Positions 49,647-61,600 of a stretch of 64,000 nucleotides of DNA are shown piece by piece. The stretch comes from Paraspadella gotoi. Lineage: Eukaryota; Chaetognatha. A program made the translations under genes and the position numbers. The stretch is taken from the NCBI GenBank assembly GCA_051294375.1, contig CM119263.1, positions 25,387,367 through 25,451,366 on the forward strand. The letters run 5' to 3'. Numbering within the stretch: position 1 is the stretch's first letter; every line of letters begins with the position of its first letter. The notes beneath the pieces were generated by a model that had not been told where the DNA came from, made no database searches, and saw only the letters and a program-made list of their open reading frames with translations.

Positions 49647-52186
49647 CATTGTTTATTAAACAACACTTTATTTTCTAAAAAATAATAACATCTATCACCC
49701 AATTGAATTGTGCAACATCAGATACAGAAGGCAAGGCAAAACTTTTAAGATCCTAAAAGACTAGTATTTCATGACAATGTATGTACAATTTTTAAAAATT
49801 ATTAAAAAAGTGTATCGCGCTAAAAAAAATAAAAATTGCAGCGATTACTGTCGATTAAATCGAAATGTGGGTTTTTACTTCGAACAGTAAAAAAAATTAT
49901 TCAAAACCCAATTTTTAAAGAAATTTAAAAAAAAATCCAAAGAAATTCTGACCTACTGCGTATATAACGTTTGGAAGAGAGAAGCCTTAAATAATGATAA
50001 TCAACCCAGGGTTAAGAAATAGCAAATGCGGCATATAAAGTAATTCTACAAGCCTATTTTAAAAGATTTCTTTCTTTAGTGGGGGTAGAAAGTTTTTGTC
50101 TAAAAATTTCGACACAGCCATAGATAACTGGCGGTAAAAATGGTAACGCCATAAGTATTTACCATAATAACGATATTGATAACGATATCTCTCATTAAAT
50201 GATTAATCATTAAGATTAAAGTGATTTGAACAAAAAAATATATAAATTAAAAAATCAGAAAAAACTAGATAAAATCGATGAGCGCAAGGCACTTACGACG
50301 CGACGTCTGTTGCAAAAACAGTAAGCAACCAACGAACGAAGAACAACAATATTAATATATGAAGATCGGAAAAAGGAAGGCACGATCGACGCCCAGTTGT
50401 TTTCAAAAAGTTTGTGGACTAGTGGCCAAGCTTGAGACTCGCGGGCAGAGAAGACCGAAGGGGATTCGTTTCGATGGGATTTAATACCTCCTTGATCGGA
50501 GATGACGATCGATAGAAATAGAGTAAGGCTGTGGGCACAAAACAGAGTAAAGGGAAGTTTATAATGAAATCTTTGATACTATTGTTTGGAATAGAATAAA
50601 AATTAGAGAAAGCGAATGTCCAGGGAAAAAAGCGTTCTAGGCGTAAAAAAAAAAAAAAAAAAGTTTGAGCAAACAATGCCGGATCTGCCCACGATCATTA
50701 GCAGTAATTAATTAATCAATTATTTAATTAAATAATTATCTTATCAGTTGTTTGCTCAAACTTGTTTTTAGGTCTTTTTGTCAGGTTATTAACCACAAGA
50801 AAAGCAACGTCGACGATGATGGCGACGACGACGATGTTAACATTGATTAATTGTTTGATTGAATAATTGATTGATTTAATGACTGATAAGTTTATTAAAT
50901 GATAAATTAATTAATTAATTAATTAATTGAATAATTTATTATTTAATTGATTGAGTAATTGGTTAATTGATTACAGAAGGCTTCATATTATAAAATGAGG
51001 TACCCCTTTCTTGTGACCAGAACACGTTCCGAAAAAACTACTGGACCAAATTATATTTGACCCCTGAGCCGATATTTGGGGTCCCGGATGCTCACTTTTT
51101 AAAAAAAACTTTTCAGTATTTTTGTTTTGATCAGTTGCATAGACGTTTATTAACGCATTTATTACCTCAAAAATATTAGTTTATCTTAATTTTCAGCTTC
51201 ATGAACATCAGCGGTTCACGTCAGATTTGGAATAATTTGAGAAAATTGGAAGTAAAACGATGAACTTAAAACCATGCTTAATTATTGAAAATTTATCAAT
51301 TTTTGTTCTAAAATATTTTTTATGTTTAAAACTTCAATGCACCTGAGACTACTAAAAAATTTTCTTGTCAGGGGTTGAAAATCAAAATTCGCCTCGATAG
51401 TTCCATTTATATTGTCATTAGAACTCTAAATGACAAATTTCATGAAATTCGAACGGGTACAAAAAAGTCACAAAAAAGAGGTACCTCATTTTTTAATATC
51501 AATAATAATACAACTTGCATTTTTATTTCATATAAAAAGAAAAAAGCATAATCAAATGGTGAAACTGTTTCACTATCATATCATTAGCGGTAAGAAGCTA
51601 ATCAGATAATAAATTATTTAATTAAAAAAGAATTATTTAATTAAAAAAAAAGCCTGATCAATTAATAAACAGGTTTTTTCCCATTTAAACTCATTTTCAC
51701 TTGGACAATTCCATTTATTAATAAATCCATGAATAAAAATAAGAAAGAGTAGATATGACTTATATATATTACTTATTTCCATTTGCTCGATTCCATCGAA
51801 ACTTTATATTTAGCTCAATCACACCCTTCACCACACCCACACAAAATTTCATTCCAATCCATCCATCCAATCCAATGCTAACGGACGGATGGACGGACGG
51901 ACGGACATAGTTTTTTTTTGGTTGCATAATATATCATAATTCGATGTTCTGACATGATTTAAGTTGCTTACCGATAAGACTTTAAGGTGGGACTGACGGA
52001 CCGACAAAGTGAATTAAAAACTTCAAAACTCAAACAGGAATTTTAAATAGATTTAATGGCATCTATACAGTAATTCAAGATAATAATGGACTGCTCCTTA
52101 ATCATTAACGGCTGCTTTATTCCGGATATGATTACAGTCACTCCCAGTTTGAAAAAAATAATTCCAGAGGGCGTTTTGCTCGATGA
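49647..52186. other. AT-rich intergenic stretch
   Basis: No gene recognised. It contains a 16-bp perfect inverted repeat (50661-50763), TTAA/TTAATTAA runs near 50885-50960 and a GGAC tetranucleotide patch at 51885-51906. Confidence 0.6.
50661..50763. repeat. Perfect 16-bp inverted repeat with 71-base AT-rich spacer
   Basis: AAGTTTGAGCAAACAA at 50661-50676 is matched by TTGTTTGCTCAAACTT at 50748-50763. The spacer is mainly TTAAT-like sequence. It could be the remnant of a small foldback element; no target duplication is evident. Confidence 0.7.
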
Positions 52187-52192
52187 TTTATT
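52187..52192 (-). terminator. Candidate poly(A) signal of the 211-residue gene
   Basis: AATAAA on the minus strand about 40 bases past the stop codon. Confidence 0.4.
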
Positions 52193-52231
52193 AATATAAT
52201 TGTGTAATTGTTGAGATTTCAAAAGTAATTT

Positions 52232-52961
52232 TTATAAGCGAAAGGGAGAAAAAGGCATGCCTCGTTTCAAACTTTCGCGATCTAATACCGGATTTGCGGT
52301 CAGTTTCGGCGTCCTCTCTGCGTCATGACGGGTCAAAACAACAAAAGGACAGACCAGTAAATAAATTAGGTAATTGATTTTACCAATCATTATCAACCAA
52401 ACCCTAACACAAATGATTACCGATTTCCTGGCGGTGGACTCGTCCTTTCTCAGGCCGGAAAGGTAGTGTCTGTTGATTCTAGACAACGAGGACGGCGGCA
52501 ACGCGCTGGATAGAGTCGGGTCTGAAAAGTCAACAGGAATAAACAATCAAAATCAATTGTCAACTTGACTGGCAGTTGATGTCCCGCGGAAAATAGTCAA
52601 TAAATTCAGAAAACGGGGCGAATAAGTAGCTAAAATTAAAATAAATTTAATTTTAAAACTACATTCCGCGTTCTTCAAAATTTTAGGAAGTTCTTGTTTG
52701 ACAAAGAATTTCTACTTTGATACTACGTACAGTACAGAAATCATGAAATGGTATTTTTTTCACAGCAACAACAATCGACTGAGAGAATATTCTATTAACG
52801 TCAACATATTTATATAAAATGTGAACATCACTTACTACTAGTTGTGCGTTTCAGTTTTCCTGTTAAAAAATTAAAAAAAGAAAGAAAAAGAAAAAAATTA
52901 AAATATGAAATAAGAAAAAAAGAAAGAAAAAAAGAAAAAAAAATAAAGAAAGAAGGAAGGA

Positions 52962-53045
<84 letters not shown>

Positions 53046-53766
53046 AAAACAGACAGAGGGGAAAGGAAAAAAAGTAACGGAATTGAAAGCAGGAGAAAAT
53101 CCGAATAGCAGCGAGAAAAACAAATTTCATAAACACTAGTTAATATTGTCAATCAAAAGAAATTGGTTGACTAATATCTTCCTACCGAAACTTTCCAGCT
53201 CTTTGAGTCTTTCGTCAAGGGACATTTCCTGGAGAGTTTTTTCCCCTGGAGGTCGCGGCTTCGGAGGCTCGTCCTTTTCATATTCTTCTCGACGGTCATC
53301 GCTGTCGTCGTCGTCGTAGCGTTCGCCTCGGCGTTTAGAGATGGGGAAGACGGGTTTTCGTTCGCGCCCCTGCCGCCGAGGATCCGGATCGTAGGGTGAG
53401 ACGGGCGAGGTCGAGGTGGGGGAAGTCGGAGAGGAAGAGAGAGAAAGGGGGGGCGATTCCTGTTCCATTGCGTCTTCCTCCCAGGTTTCCAACCTTGAGG
53501 AGAGAAATAGGGATATAAGAAGGAAGACTAAGACTAAGAGAATCAGAGAGGGCAACAAATCGGCAAATCCAATATCAACAAAGTTCTTTGTAAATTCAAC
53601 GTAAGCAATAAATTTTAGCAAACCTCTGTTTTCTCTCAGAAAAATCCCCATCTCTGATTGGACGCCTGGAGACGAGCTTCTGCCTCTGTCGCGTTGCTAT
53701 TGGTCGCGCTTGGACGAAATCACTATCGTCCAAATAGGCGATGTCCTCTTGGAGGCGGAGATTCAT
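52232..53766 (-). CDS. Unrecognised 211-residue charged protein, four exons
   Basis: Read on the minus strand: exons 53766-53624, 53493-53186, 52521-52421, 52315-52232. All four junctions have GT-AG signals and consistent phases (2, 1, 0), which is good evidence for a real gene. The protein begins MNLRLQEDIAYLDDSDFVQA, has a basic patch (RQRQKLVSRRP), a Ser/Pro/Thr stretch (SLSSSPTSPTSTSPVSP), an acidic run (YDDDDSDD), a Lys/Pro segment and a short amphipathic EMSLDERLKELESFG, and ends PFSPFRL. There is no signal peptide or membrane helix, so it is probably a largely disordered intracellular protein. I do not recognise the family. It is divergent from the kinase at 54742. Intron 2 holds the AAAG array at 52920-53046. 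Confidence 0.72.
52920..53046 (+). repeat. (AAAG)n microsatellite
   Basis: Pure GAAA/AAAG units from about 52958 to 53046, degenerate before that. It lies in an intron of the minus-strand gene and produces Lys/Glu or Phe/Ser translations in all frames. Confidence 0.92.
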
Positions 53767-54741
53767 TGCTTAAAGATTAATAAAATTAATAAATAATAAA
53801 TAAACGATTGTTTGATTTTAATATAAACATTCGACAAATATATATGATTATATATATAACATATATGATTAAGAGCCATGGGAATTGATTTCTTTCTTTC
53901 ATCGATATAGAATAAAACCTTAACAAAGAGCAAAATCATTATTATCTTTCGTTTTGGTCAGATTTCCTTTATCCACTGTAAAATGACAACCACAATACAA
54001 TAGATACATCCCCTAAATAATTTTATGATCATAAAAAACCCCAAAAAACAGTTGCATGCACGGATAAACTAGCGGAACTCGGTCGTGGTATATTTCATTA
54101 ATAAATTAGTATTAAGCTGCCTGTTAAGTTTAGGAAATAAAGCGCTGTTCTCCCAGAGAACGCAGGGTGCCCCAGGATCCGACGGTGACAACTGACGTTT
54201 TTTTCCTTTAATTAATGTTTACCAACAAAACATGCGTGACGAAATAGAGAACGACTCACGCGAGGCGCGAAAAAATCGACTCCGCCAACGCTTCATCTCT
54301 TTCACAAACTGACAAAGCTCTTCATTCCTCGGTCACAATAATCGCCTTCGCCAAAATTTATCTCCTTTTATTTTTGTTCCCCGATTTCCTCAATTGGCAC
54401 GTACAGTACATAACTTTTAACGTCGTTTACTAATTATTTTAAGAGCTTTTCGAATCTGGAGAATTCGGTTGAGCGAGGCGTATTAGTTCCCCTTTATCAA
54501 TCTCCGATCGCAGATTCTATTGGCTCCCCGTTCGAAAATGCGGGTGAGTGTGGACGCTGCTCCACCACAAAATACAAAAAAATAATCTAAACGCAGAAAT
54601 TTGGACGAACGAAATAAAACCACGAAATTGTATATCTTGTTGTACAAGGGAAATCGTTAACGTCTGAATTAATGCCAAAACATAAAACAAAGAGAAAAGT
54701 GAAAGTTTAATTGAAAAAAAAAATAACGAGAAAAGTGAAAA
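53767..54741. promoter_or_regulatory. Shared spacer between divergent genes
   Basis: The 975 bases separating the start codons of the 211-residue gene (-) and the TESK-like gene (+) must contain both promoters and 5' UTRs. No TATA box or other element could be assigned with confidence. Confidence 0.4.
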
Positions 54742-57700
54742 ATGGCTCGGTTTTTCAGAGGATTAGCTCAGCCTTGTCCCTCGCAGAATCGATGGGACAA
54801 CGAAGATGACGATCATGATCGCGACGACGACGACGAAATCCTGAATTTATCGGGAACACGCGATCTTCAAAGAAGCAAAGATATCTCAAAACAATCTGAT
54901 TGTCGCAGCGGCGACTTCAGATTTCAAGCGGACCATCCTTCGGGTCACAATGGCGCCCCTTTCGAATTTTTCGATCAGCCCTCACCTTTCGAAGAAATCT
55001 ATCAAGACACTGATTCCTCTGTGGACGGAGAATCGAGCATGATGTCGACAACTTCCCCGCCGTCATCGACGGCCCACTCGGGCCCTTCAAGCACCACTTC
55101 ATTCAACGATTCTTCTGACGTAGGTATGATTGTTGCAAATACGCGTTAAAATAAAATTATATTTTGGTAGACCAAAAGAAAAAATGTTGAAGAAGCAAAA
55201 CTTAAACTCCATCTTCAAATCCCTGCTGGTTCTCGGTTTAATTTGGGAAGACTCTTCTACACTCCGCAACACTTTAAAAAGAGACAAAACTTTCTTTATA
55301 AAGATCGCGTACAGCGTTTCAAGTCACTTAGCCAATAGCCATGTTTACTTAGTTTTTTTCGTTTCCTTTCAAAATATTTTTCTGATTCACCGCGCGCGGT
55401 GGAGTTATGGAAGCAGGGGCGGGAAGTGCCTCGATCCCCCTCCGGTGAGACCGACAATTTTATTTGCTGAGAACGAAATATTCTGTTTACACGCAGTTAA
55501 AGACAAAACAAAGTATTACCGACTCGACTCGGTGCGCGCGGTTTATTTTTTTTGGTTGATTCTCCCCCCCCTTTTGTAAAAATTCTCACTATAAATTGAT
55601 TTTGCCAATTATATTTCATCGATTTTTCTCTCCAAAGGCTCCACCTCCGGCAGCATTGTTCGAAGTATCGCCGAGAGGTTCGAGCCTCTTCGGGCGGAGG
55701 GAATCAAAAAAGTTTCTCTCAGCCCAAAGAACCAACGAAGTCTACGAAAGAAGACATCTCCGTCACCGAAATCGACGACTCGTCACGTGGGAGTTGACGA
55801 CGCAACGACGCCTGGCTATACTCCTATTTCAGATTACTCGTCCTCATCGATGGCCGTGTCAGCCAAAGGGGCGCAATCCTCCGAACTCGGCGTCGCCAAT
55901 GCAGACGGAGCCACAGTTCGTCGCAAACCTCGACTGCTGCGAGGAACATCGGGCAGTGCAGACATGCTCTTTAGCGCCGTGGCACAACTCTACAGCATCC
56001 ACGACTTCGAACTGACGCATATAGGATCCGGATTCTATGGAGACGTTTACAAAGCTGTTCATTTCGAGACTGAAGAAGTAATGGTGTTGAAAAAGAATAA
56101 GTTTAAAGGTAAGTTCATAATAATACATTTCTGGCCCAAAAAACCGTCACTTCAATTTCAAATGCTCATGACACAGGAAACGCTAAATTCGTCCTAAATG
56201 AGATTGAGCTGTTGCACAAACTCAGCCATAAAAACATCCTTCGCCATTTGGGCGCCTGCGTAGAAGGAGGTACCCTGCATCCCCTTACAGAGTTTATTGA
56301 CGGAGGTGACCTGGAGCATCTGTTACAGGTGTAAAAAGCATGTTTTTTTTTAGTAATTCATAGTTAATTTTATAATATTATGCTTTTATAAGTAAAGTTT
56401 TTGGACAAGATTCTTTTTTTTTCATAGTTTTTTTTATATTTCGGAAGACAAATTTACTGTAACTTTCTTTACTTCTACGGTTCTTATCCTTAATCCAAAT
56501 AGGGACCAGAACCACTGACGTGGAAATCACGCATAAACCTTTGCGCCGACATCACTTCCGGGATGTCTTATCTTCATTCGCAAAATTTCCTTCATAGAGA
56601 CTTAACGTCAAAAAACTGCCTAATACGCCGGCCGTTATACGGCCCTAATGACTGCAGTCCACTGTTTGGGATTCAAACATACGACTACGATGTGAAAGAT
56701 AACGATAAGGACAACTATCGACTGCAAGCAGTGATTTGCGACTACGGATTAGCGACTAAAATTCCTGACCCGAAGTGCAAAGTTGTCAAGAGACTTTCCA
56801 TTAAGGGACATCCTTATTGGATGTCTCCCGAGTGCATGACGGGCAAAGATTACAACCAGGTAAACAGGCTTTCATAATATGAAGCTTCAGTTTGAATAAT
56901 CGTATAATTGTAATTCCACCTAGATGCCAATTTAAGTTAATCATAATATTCTTTTCATCAACTAATCGTTATTTTGAAATCAAAATTTACTTAAATAAAC
57001 TGCAGGCCCAGTGTGAATAAAAATAGTTTGGGTAAAATTGTACATTCACTGTTCAGTATCATCCCAGTCGGTGATTTTTTTTTTTTTTTGCTTTTTATAA
57101 ACACAAACGCAAAAAATTTTTTTAGCGCAAAAAAAAAGAAGCTTTTCCAATATCAGACTAACCACTCAGGCGAAGTGAAAGTTTCCGATCAAAATTTGAA
57201 TAGTTGATCATTAAAGCCTTGTACTAAAGATCGATATATAAAAAAAATTGTTTTTTAATTTCTTAATTTTCGAATTAGTATTCACCATAAAAAAATTTAA
57301 TTAAAGGTTAATTATATTAAGATAAGATTTTGACCCACTTAATGAAATAATTTTCTAAATTATCAACTTTTCTTGAGGAATTCGAATCTGCATTCAAAAA
57401 TAAGAAAATTTTGATATTTTTTACTGAAGTTTGGTACAACAAAAAAAACAATATCTAATTATTATACAGGGAGGTCCAGCTCTTTTAGGACTAAATTAAA
57501 CAATCGTTTGGACAGAATGCTATTCCTGTCACTTTTGCCGCTATCAGAAAGTCAACAGTTCTGGAGGGGATACGTGGGACATCCTGCTTCTCTATCCTAC
57601 ATTTTCAATAATCAGGGAGATTGCAGTAAAAAAAAAAACTGCGCGGTCAAAAATCAGGAGTTATCATTCTTCAATTTGATTTTGCAAAAATTTTACAAAC

Positions 57701-58352
57701 TTTTATTAAAAACTGGCGCGAAAAAATATAACATACAAAAAGGATCAATTACAATAGTTGCTATTGGATTTTTAAATTTTTTTTTTATTGATCGAAAAAA
57801 AAATTAATCTAATTTCCAAATATAATCTCTTTTTTTTTATCATAAACAGTTTTTCTGCAGTGAGCAGCTGAAGTTAGGCCCATTAAAGCTGGACCTTCCT
57901 GTACAAAAGAATAAAAAATAAACAACCGGTTAGGTTTCGGTCGGTGAATGTAAAATTATGCCAATAATTTACGTAGTTTAACGAGATTCGTACAAATATC
58001 ATATTCCAATAAAAAGTCCAGCGACGTTTTCTCCTTTGGAATCATTCTTTGTGAGTTTCTCACCCGACAAGAGGCCGATCCCGATATCTTGACGCGCACT
58101 CACGAATTCGGCCTCGACGCCGATAACCTCCGCAGACTCATCCAAAAAGAACAGGTAATTTCCAACTGTTCCGATTATTCGCTTAAAATTCGTACGTATT
58201 TAAAATGTATACTATTGGACATGCAGACCCCCCCACCAGAGCAGTTGGTCAATCTGGCAATACTCTGCTGCGACTTAAATCCAAAGGCGCGGGCCTCTTT
58301 CAAAGACCTGACGAAGATCCTCAAAGATCTGATTCAAAATTGTCAGACTTAA
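54742..58352 (+). CDS. TESK/LIMK-family protein kinase, TESK-like
   Basis: TESK and LIM kinases phosphorylate cofilin and so regulate actin. Exons: 54742-55123, 55638-56108, 56177-56328, 56503-56859, 58017-58154, 58227-58352; phases agree, giving 541 residues. About 230 N-terminal residues are acidic then Ser/Thr-rich with no domain; the kinase domain then fills the C-terminus. Motifs: GSGFYGDVYKAVH, VMVLKK (the TESK form of the ATP Lys), TEFIDGGDLEHLL, HRDLTSKNCLIR (typical of TESK/LIMK), DYGLA in place of DFGLA, GHPYWMSPECM and DVFSFGIILCEF. Known TESKs have the kinase first and a long tail after it; here the order is reversed and the stop follows the domain directly. No LIM or PDZ domain is seen. 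An insert rich in Asp/Tyr (TYDYDVKDNDKDNY) precedes DYG. The last intron is 72 bases and open in frame. Confidence 0.88.
57467..57901. mobile_element. TA-flanked inverted-repeat element (MITE, Tc1/mariner type)
   Basis: The element starts CAGGGAGGTCCAGCT and ends AGCTGGACCTTCCTG, near-perfect 15-bp terminal inverted repeats, with weaker similarity continuing about 15 bases inward. TA lies immediately outside both ends (57465-57466 and 57902-57903), the target duplication of the Tc1/mariner group. At 435 bp with no transposase it is non-autonomous. It sits in the long fourth intron of the TESK-like gene. A 99-codon frame inside it resembles nothing known. Confidence 0.75.
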
Positions 58353-58663
58353 ATTATTATCATTACTACTGTTTGCAAAAAATAATATATTACCAAATAA
58401 TATTTATTTTGTAATTTATATTTCGAAACAAATCAACAAGTTTTTTCATGTTGAAGTTATAATCATTTCTAGAAAAAATTTATTCAGCCGTTTGCTAAAT
58501 TTCTTTCTTCTTTTCTTCCTCATTTTAATCCTAATAATTAACAGATTATATTCAAACAACAACCGTTTAGTTCCAACTTTGACAAGGTTTAAAATTTAAA
58601 AAAATGTGGAGTGAAAAAATTCCTAAGGGAAAACAAGAACCACATATGCAAAAGATATAAGCA
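58353..58663. other. Short spacer between convergent genes
   Basis: 311 bases between the TESK-like stop (+) and the REEP stop (-). It must hold both 3' UTRs. A minus-strand AATAAA lies at 58479-58484, about 180 bases past the REEP stop; no plus-strand AATAAA is evident. Confidence 0.5.
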
Positions 58664-61600
58664 TCAAAGTTTTTCCTCCTTCGATTTGACCCTTCGGTGA
58701 ACCCCCATTGGCACCGCAGTGACCCTCAGTGTTTTTCCCGCAGCCGCCGCCTTTTCCGAGGCAGTTTTCCTCTCAACAGCTGCCGCTGCCGCCTTTTCCG
58801 CAGCCGCTCTTCGTTCGGCCGCCGACGCTCGAGCGTGCTTGGGCAAGGCCGGCGGTGGAGCAGATGGGCGCGTCGGTTTTCGTTCCAGCGATTCCTTCGA
58901 GGTTTCCTCGGTCGCTCGAGCAGACTCCAAAAGCGTCACCTTGCGTCCGTTATCATCTAAGTAAATATCTTCCTTCGATGCTGTCAAATTGCCGAAGTCA
59001 GAATCTCCTCGAAGAAGCCGCCGCTGGTCCACCGGCGTCAATTCGGAAAATCGGCGTAGCAAATCTTCATGTTGCAGAGATTCGCCCAAAACGATGGAGT
59101 GGCGTTGAAGGGAGTGATGAGACGATAAAGGCGCCGTCGAGGTTGCAGGGTCGAGTGAGAATGAAGACTCCCGAGAGATGGAAGAACCGCGTGACCAAGA
59201 GGATTCCTTGGAAAGATCGTTAACTCCGGAGGTTCTCGAGAGTCGGCCTGCGAATTCTTCCTCGGAGATGAGGAGATACCGTGTCATCTCCTCATCGGAA
59301 GGAAGGACTGCGCGTTGAAGGAAATATTGAGGGATGTATGGTAGTGAATTTCAAAACGCGAAAAGTTTCCGTCGGCGGAAGCGGCGGCAAAAGGGGAATT
59401 AAAACGTTTAGGAAAAGAGAAACGGGAATAAAAAAAGGGGGTTCACCTTAGTGTCATAACGCAAGAAAAAAAACCCACATCAACACAAAATAAAACCACT
59501 CTGACTCAGGAAAAGTTATGGGGAAAATGCAAACATCAAAATGGGTGAGATTCACGACAAGACTGAATCGACTAGTGCCCAGGCATTTACTTTGTGTCAC
59601 AGTTTAAATTCAAAATTTGAAACGGCTACGTCTCAGTAAATTATTAATAAATGACAATGCTAAATAGTTAGAATAAAAAATTATGGGGATGAAAAAAATG
59701 ATATGAGAAAAGATTTGTTGTGTACCGTTTAAATTGTCTGTTCAAATGGTTTGCTACTAGGTTTGGAATATATGGGAGCCCCTGGGATGCTGACAAGTGA
59801 ACGAAGTCGGATCCCTCCGCACCCGCAGCAACTCCGATCTGCTGCATATTCCAGAAGTCCGGGGAGGACGATTTTTCGCGCCACTCCGAAGGCGTTGACC
59901 TATCCCGTGGACGCAAATGTGATACGTCAAACTCGGGGGCAATGGCTTGAGCACGCATCGAACGTGAGCGTGGTAGAGAATTCCTTTGCGAATCGAAGTT
60001 GCGGATTAGCAAGTGCTTTGCGAGTTTTTGGTCCCAATCTTCAGCTTTAGCTTTGGGCTTGATCACTTGTCCGCCGAAACTTAGAGATGCTTTTGTGGGC
60101 TTCTCTGATTTTTTGTTAGAGTCGCTCGCATCAATTTGGTTAGCGAACAAAAGACGTGAATCTTTTGTGAATGATGAAAGGCGAGGATGACAATAATATT
60201 GATAAGAAAAAAAGAAACAGGATATAAAAGACGATGTGTATTAAAAAAATAGGATTATTATTCCACTCCGTCACCGGCAAGTTTCGCGTGAATCAAGAAA
60301 CATGCTTAATAAAACCCAAGAAAATAAGCGAGCTCTATAGCAATGAGTAAACCTACCCGGATAATAACGATATTGGCTCAGGAAAGGGTTTTCTTGCCCT
60401 GTCAGATATGAAATCGCCGATCAAGAAAATAACCGAGACGAACCGAGAAAAAAAAATCCCAACTGATTCTGACCTAGAAAATCCAGTTTTGGATCGGCTG
60501 AAAGTGGATAAAGTTACGCTTCAATTCGAGATCGTCTTACTTTTAGTTTTAAGAAAAAACTTTTCGCCGATAGAGGAGTTAAAAGTGTACCGAAAACCAA
60601 AGTATCGGTACTTTAGAATTTTCTCTTTTTTTTTCATTTTTTATTGTACCATCTAGTCAAAAAGTATATCACTTAGTTGGTAAAAAGTTTATTAATTTTA
60701 AAAAAATATAAAAAACATTAATAAATCATACTCAATATTCGGTATGCTCTCCTTTAACATCAACTACTGTCTGCATTCATGCTTCTTAATCTTCCAGAAC
60801 AAAGAGTCACGTCAAATGAATTTGATTTGTTATATAACAGTCAGAATTTTAAAACAATAGAATGACTGAGTCCAAATCTATTGCGGATAAATTGTTTAAT
60901 ATTTTTCTCTATTCTTAGAGCTACAATTGCAGCTTTAAAAAGCAAAAAAAGTACGGTACTTTTATCATAACCAAATAAAAAAAAATTTAAAAAATAATTC
61001 AAAATAAAAATAACTTAAACTGCTGAATAAAAATTTAATATAGATTTTAAAACATTCTAAAAATGTGATATACTCTCAGCCAAGATGGTAGCTCATTAAG
61101 CTGGGCTTTCCTTTCACCCTCTTTCCACAGATTAGTCGAGTTCAGTCATTTCGTTTATTTTAAAAGGGGTAAATTTATCGACCACAGCAAAATGAAATAA
61201 ATAGCTGAGTTCAAAATGGTAATTCTATCGTTCTTACCTTCCTCCGAATCTAAAGCGTTGCTTCTTGGCCTTCTCGCCTGCACTAAAGCCAAATCGTTGT
61301 CATATCTTGGAGGATCATCCTCCTGTATCAAGAAGAGGAACCAATACTAGTCGCTAATAATTTTTCTGAAACTGGGTCCTTGAGTCGTTCATAATCAGTA
61401 ACAAAACTGAAGTTAACTTATATATCTGTATCAGAATACTTCTTACGTCGGTAATTTCCGTAATGGTGACATCGCTGGTGCTGTAAGATCTTCTAAACTG
61501 GTCTAGCATCACAGGACCCTATGTAAAAATAATACTTTTGTTATAAATAACATTTAATTTCGAGTGTACCATCACAAAAGGTGTACCTTCGTCGCGGCTT

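Noticed and set aside
52828-53152. Hydrophobic Phe/Ser frames resembling membrane proteins
   Set aside because: Translations of the AAAG microsatellite on the minus strand.
53494-53651. Membrane-helix-like stretch joined to the 211-residue protein
   Set aside because: It is intron 1 read through; splicing it out gives consistent phases and a more plausible protein.
57508-57807. 99-residue frame inside the TA-flanked element
   Set aside because: No transposase motif, and the element is too short to be autonomous; likely a chance frame.
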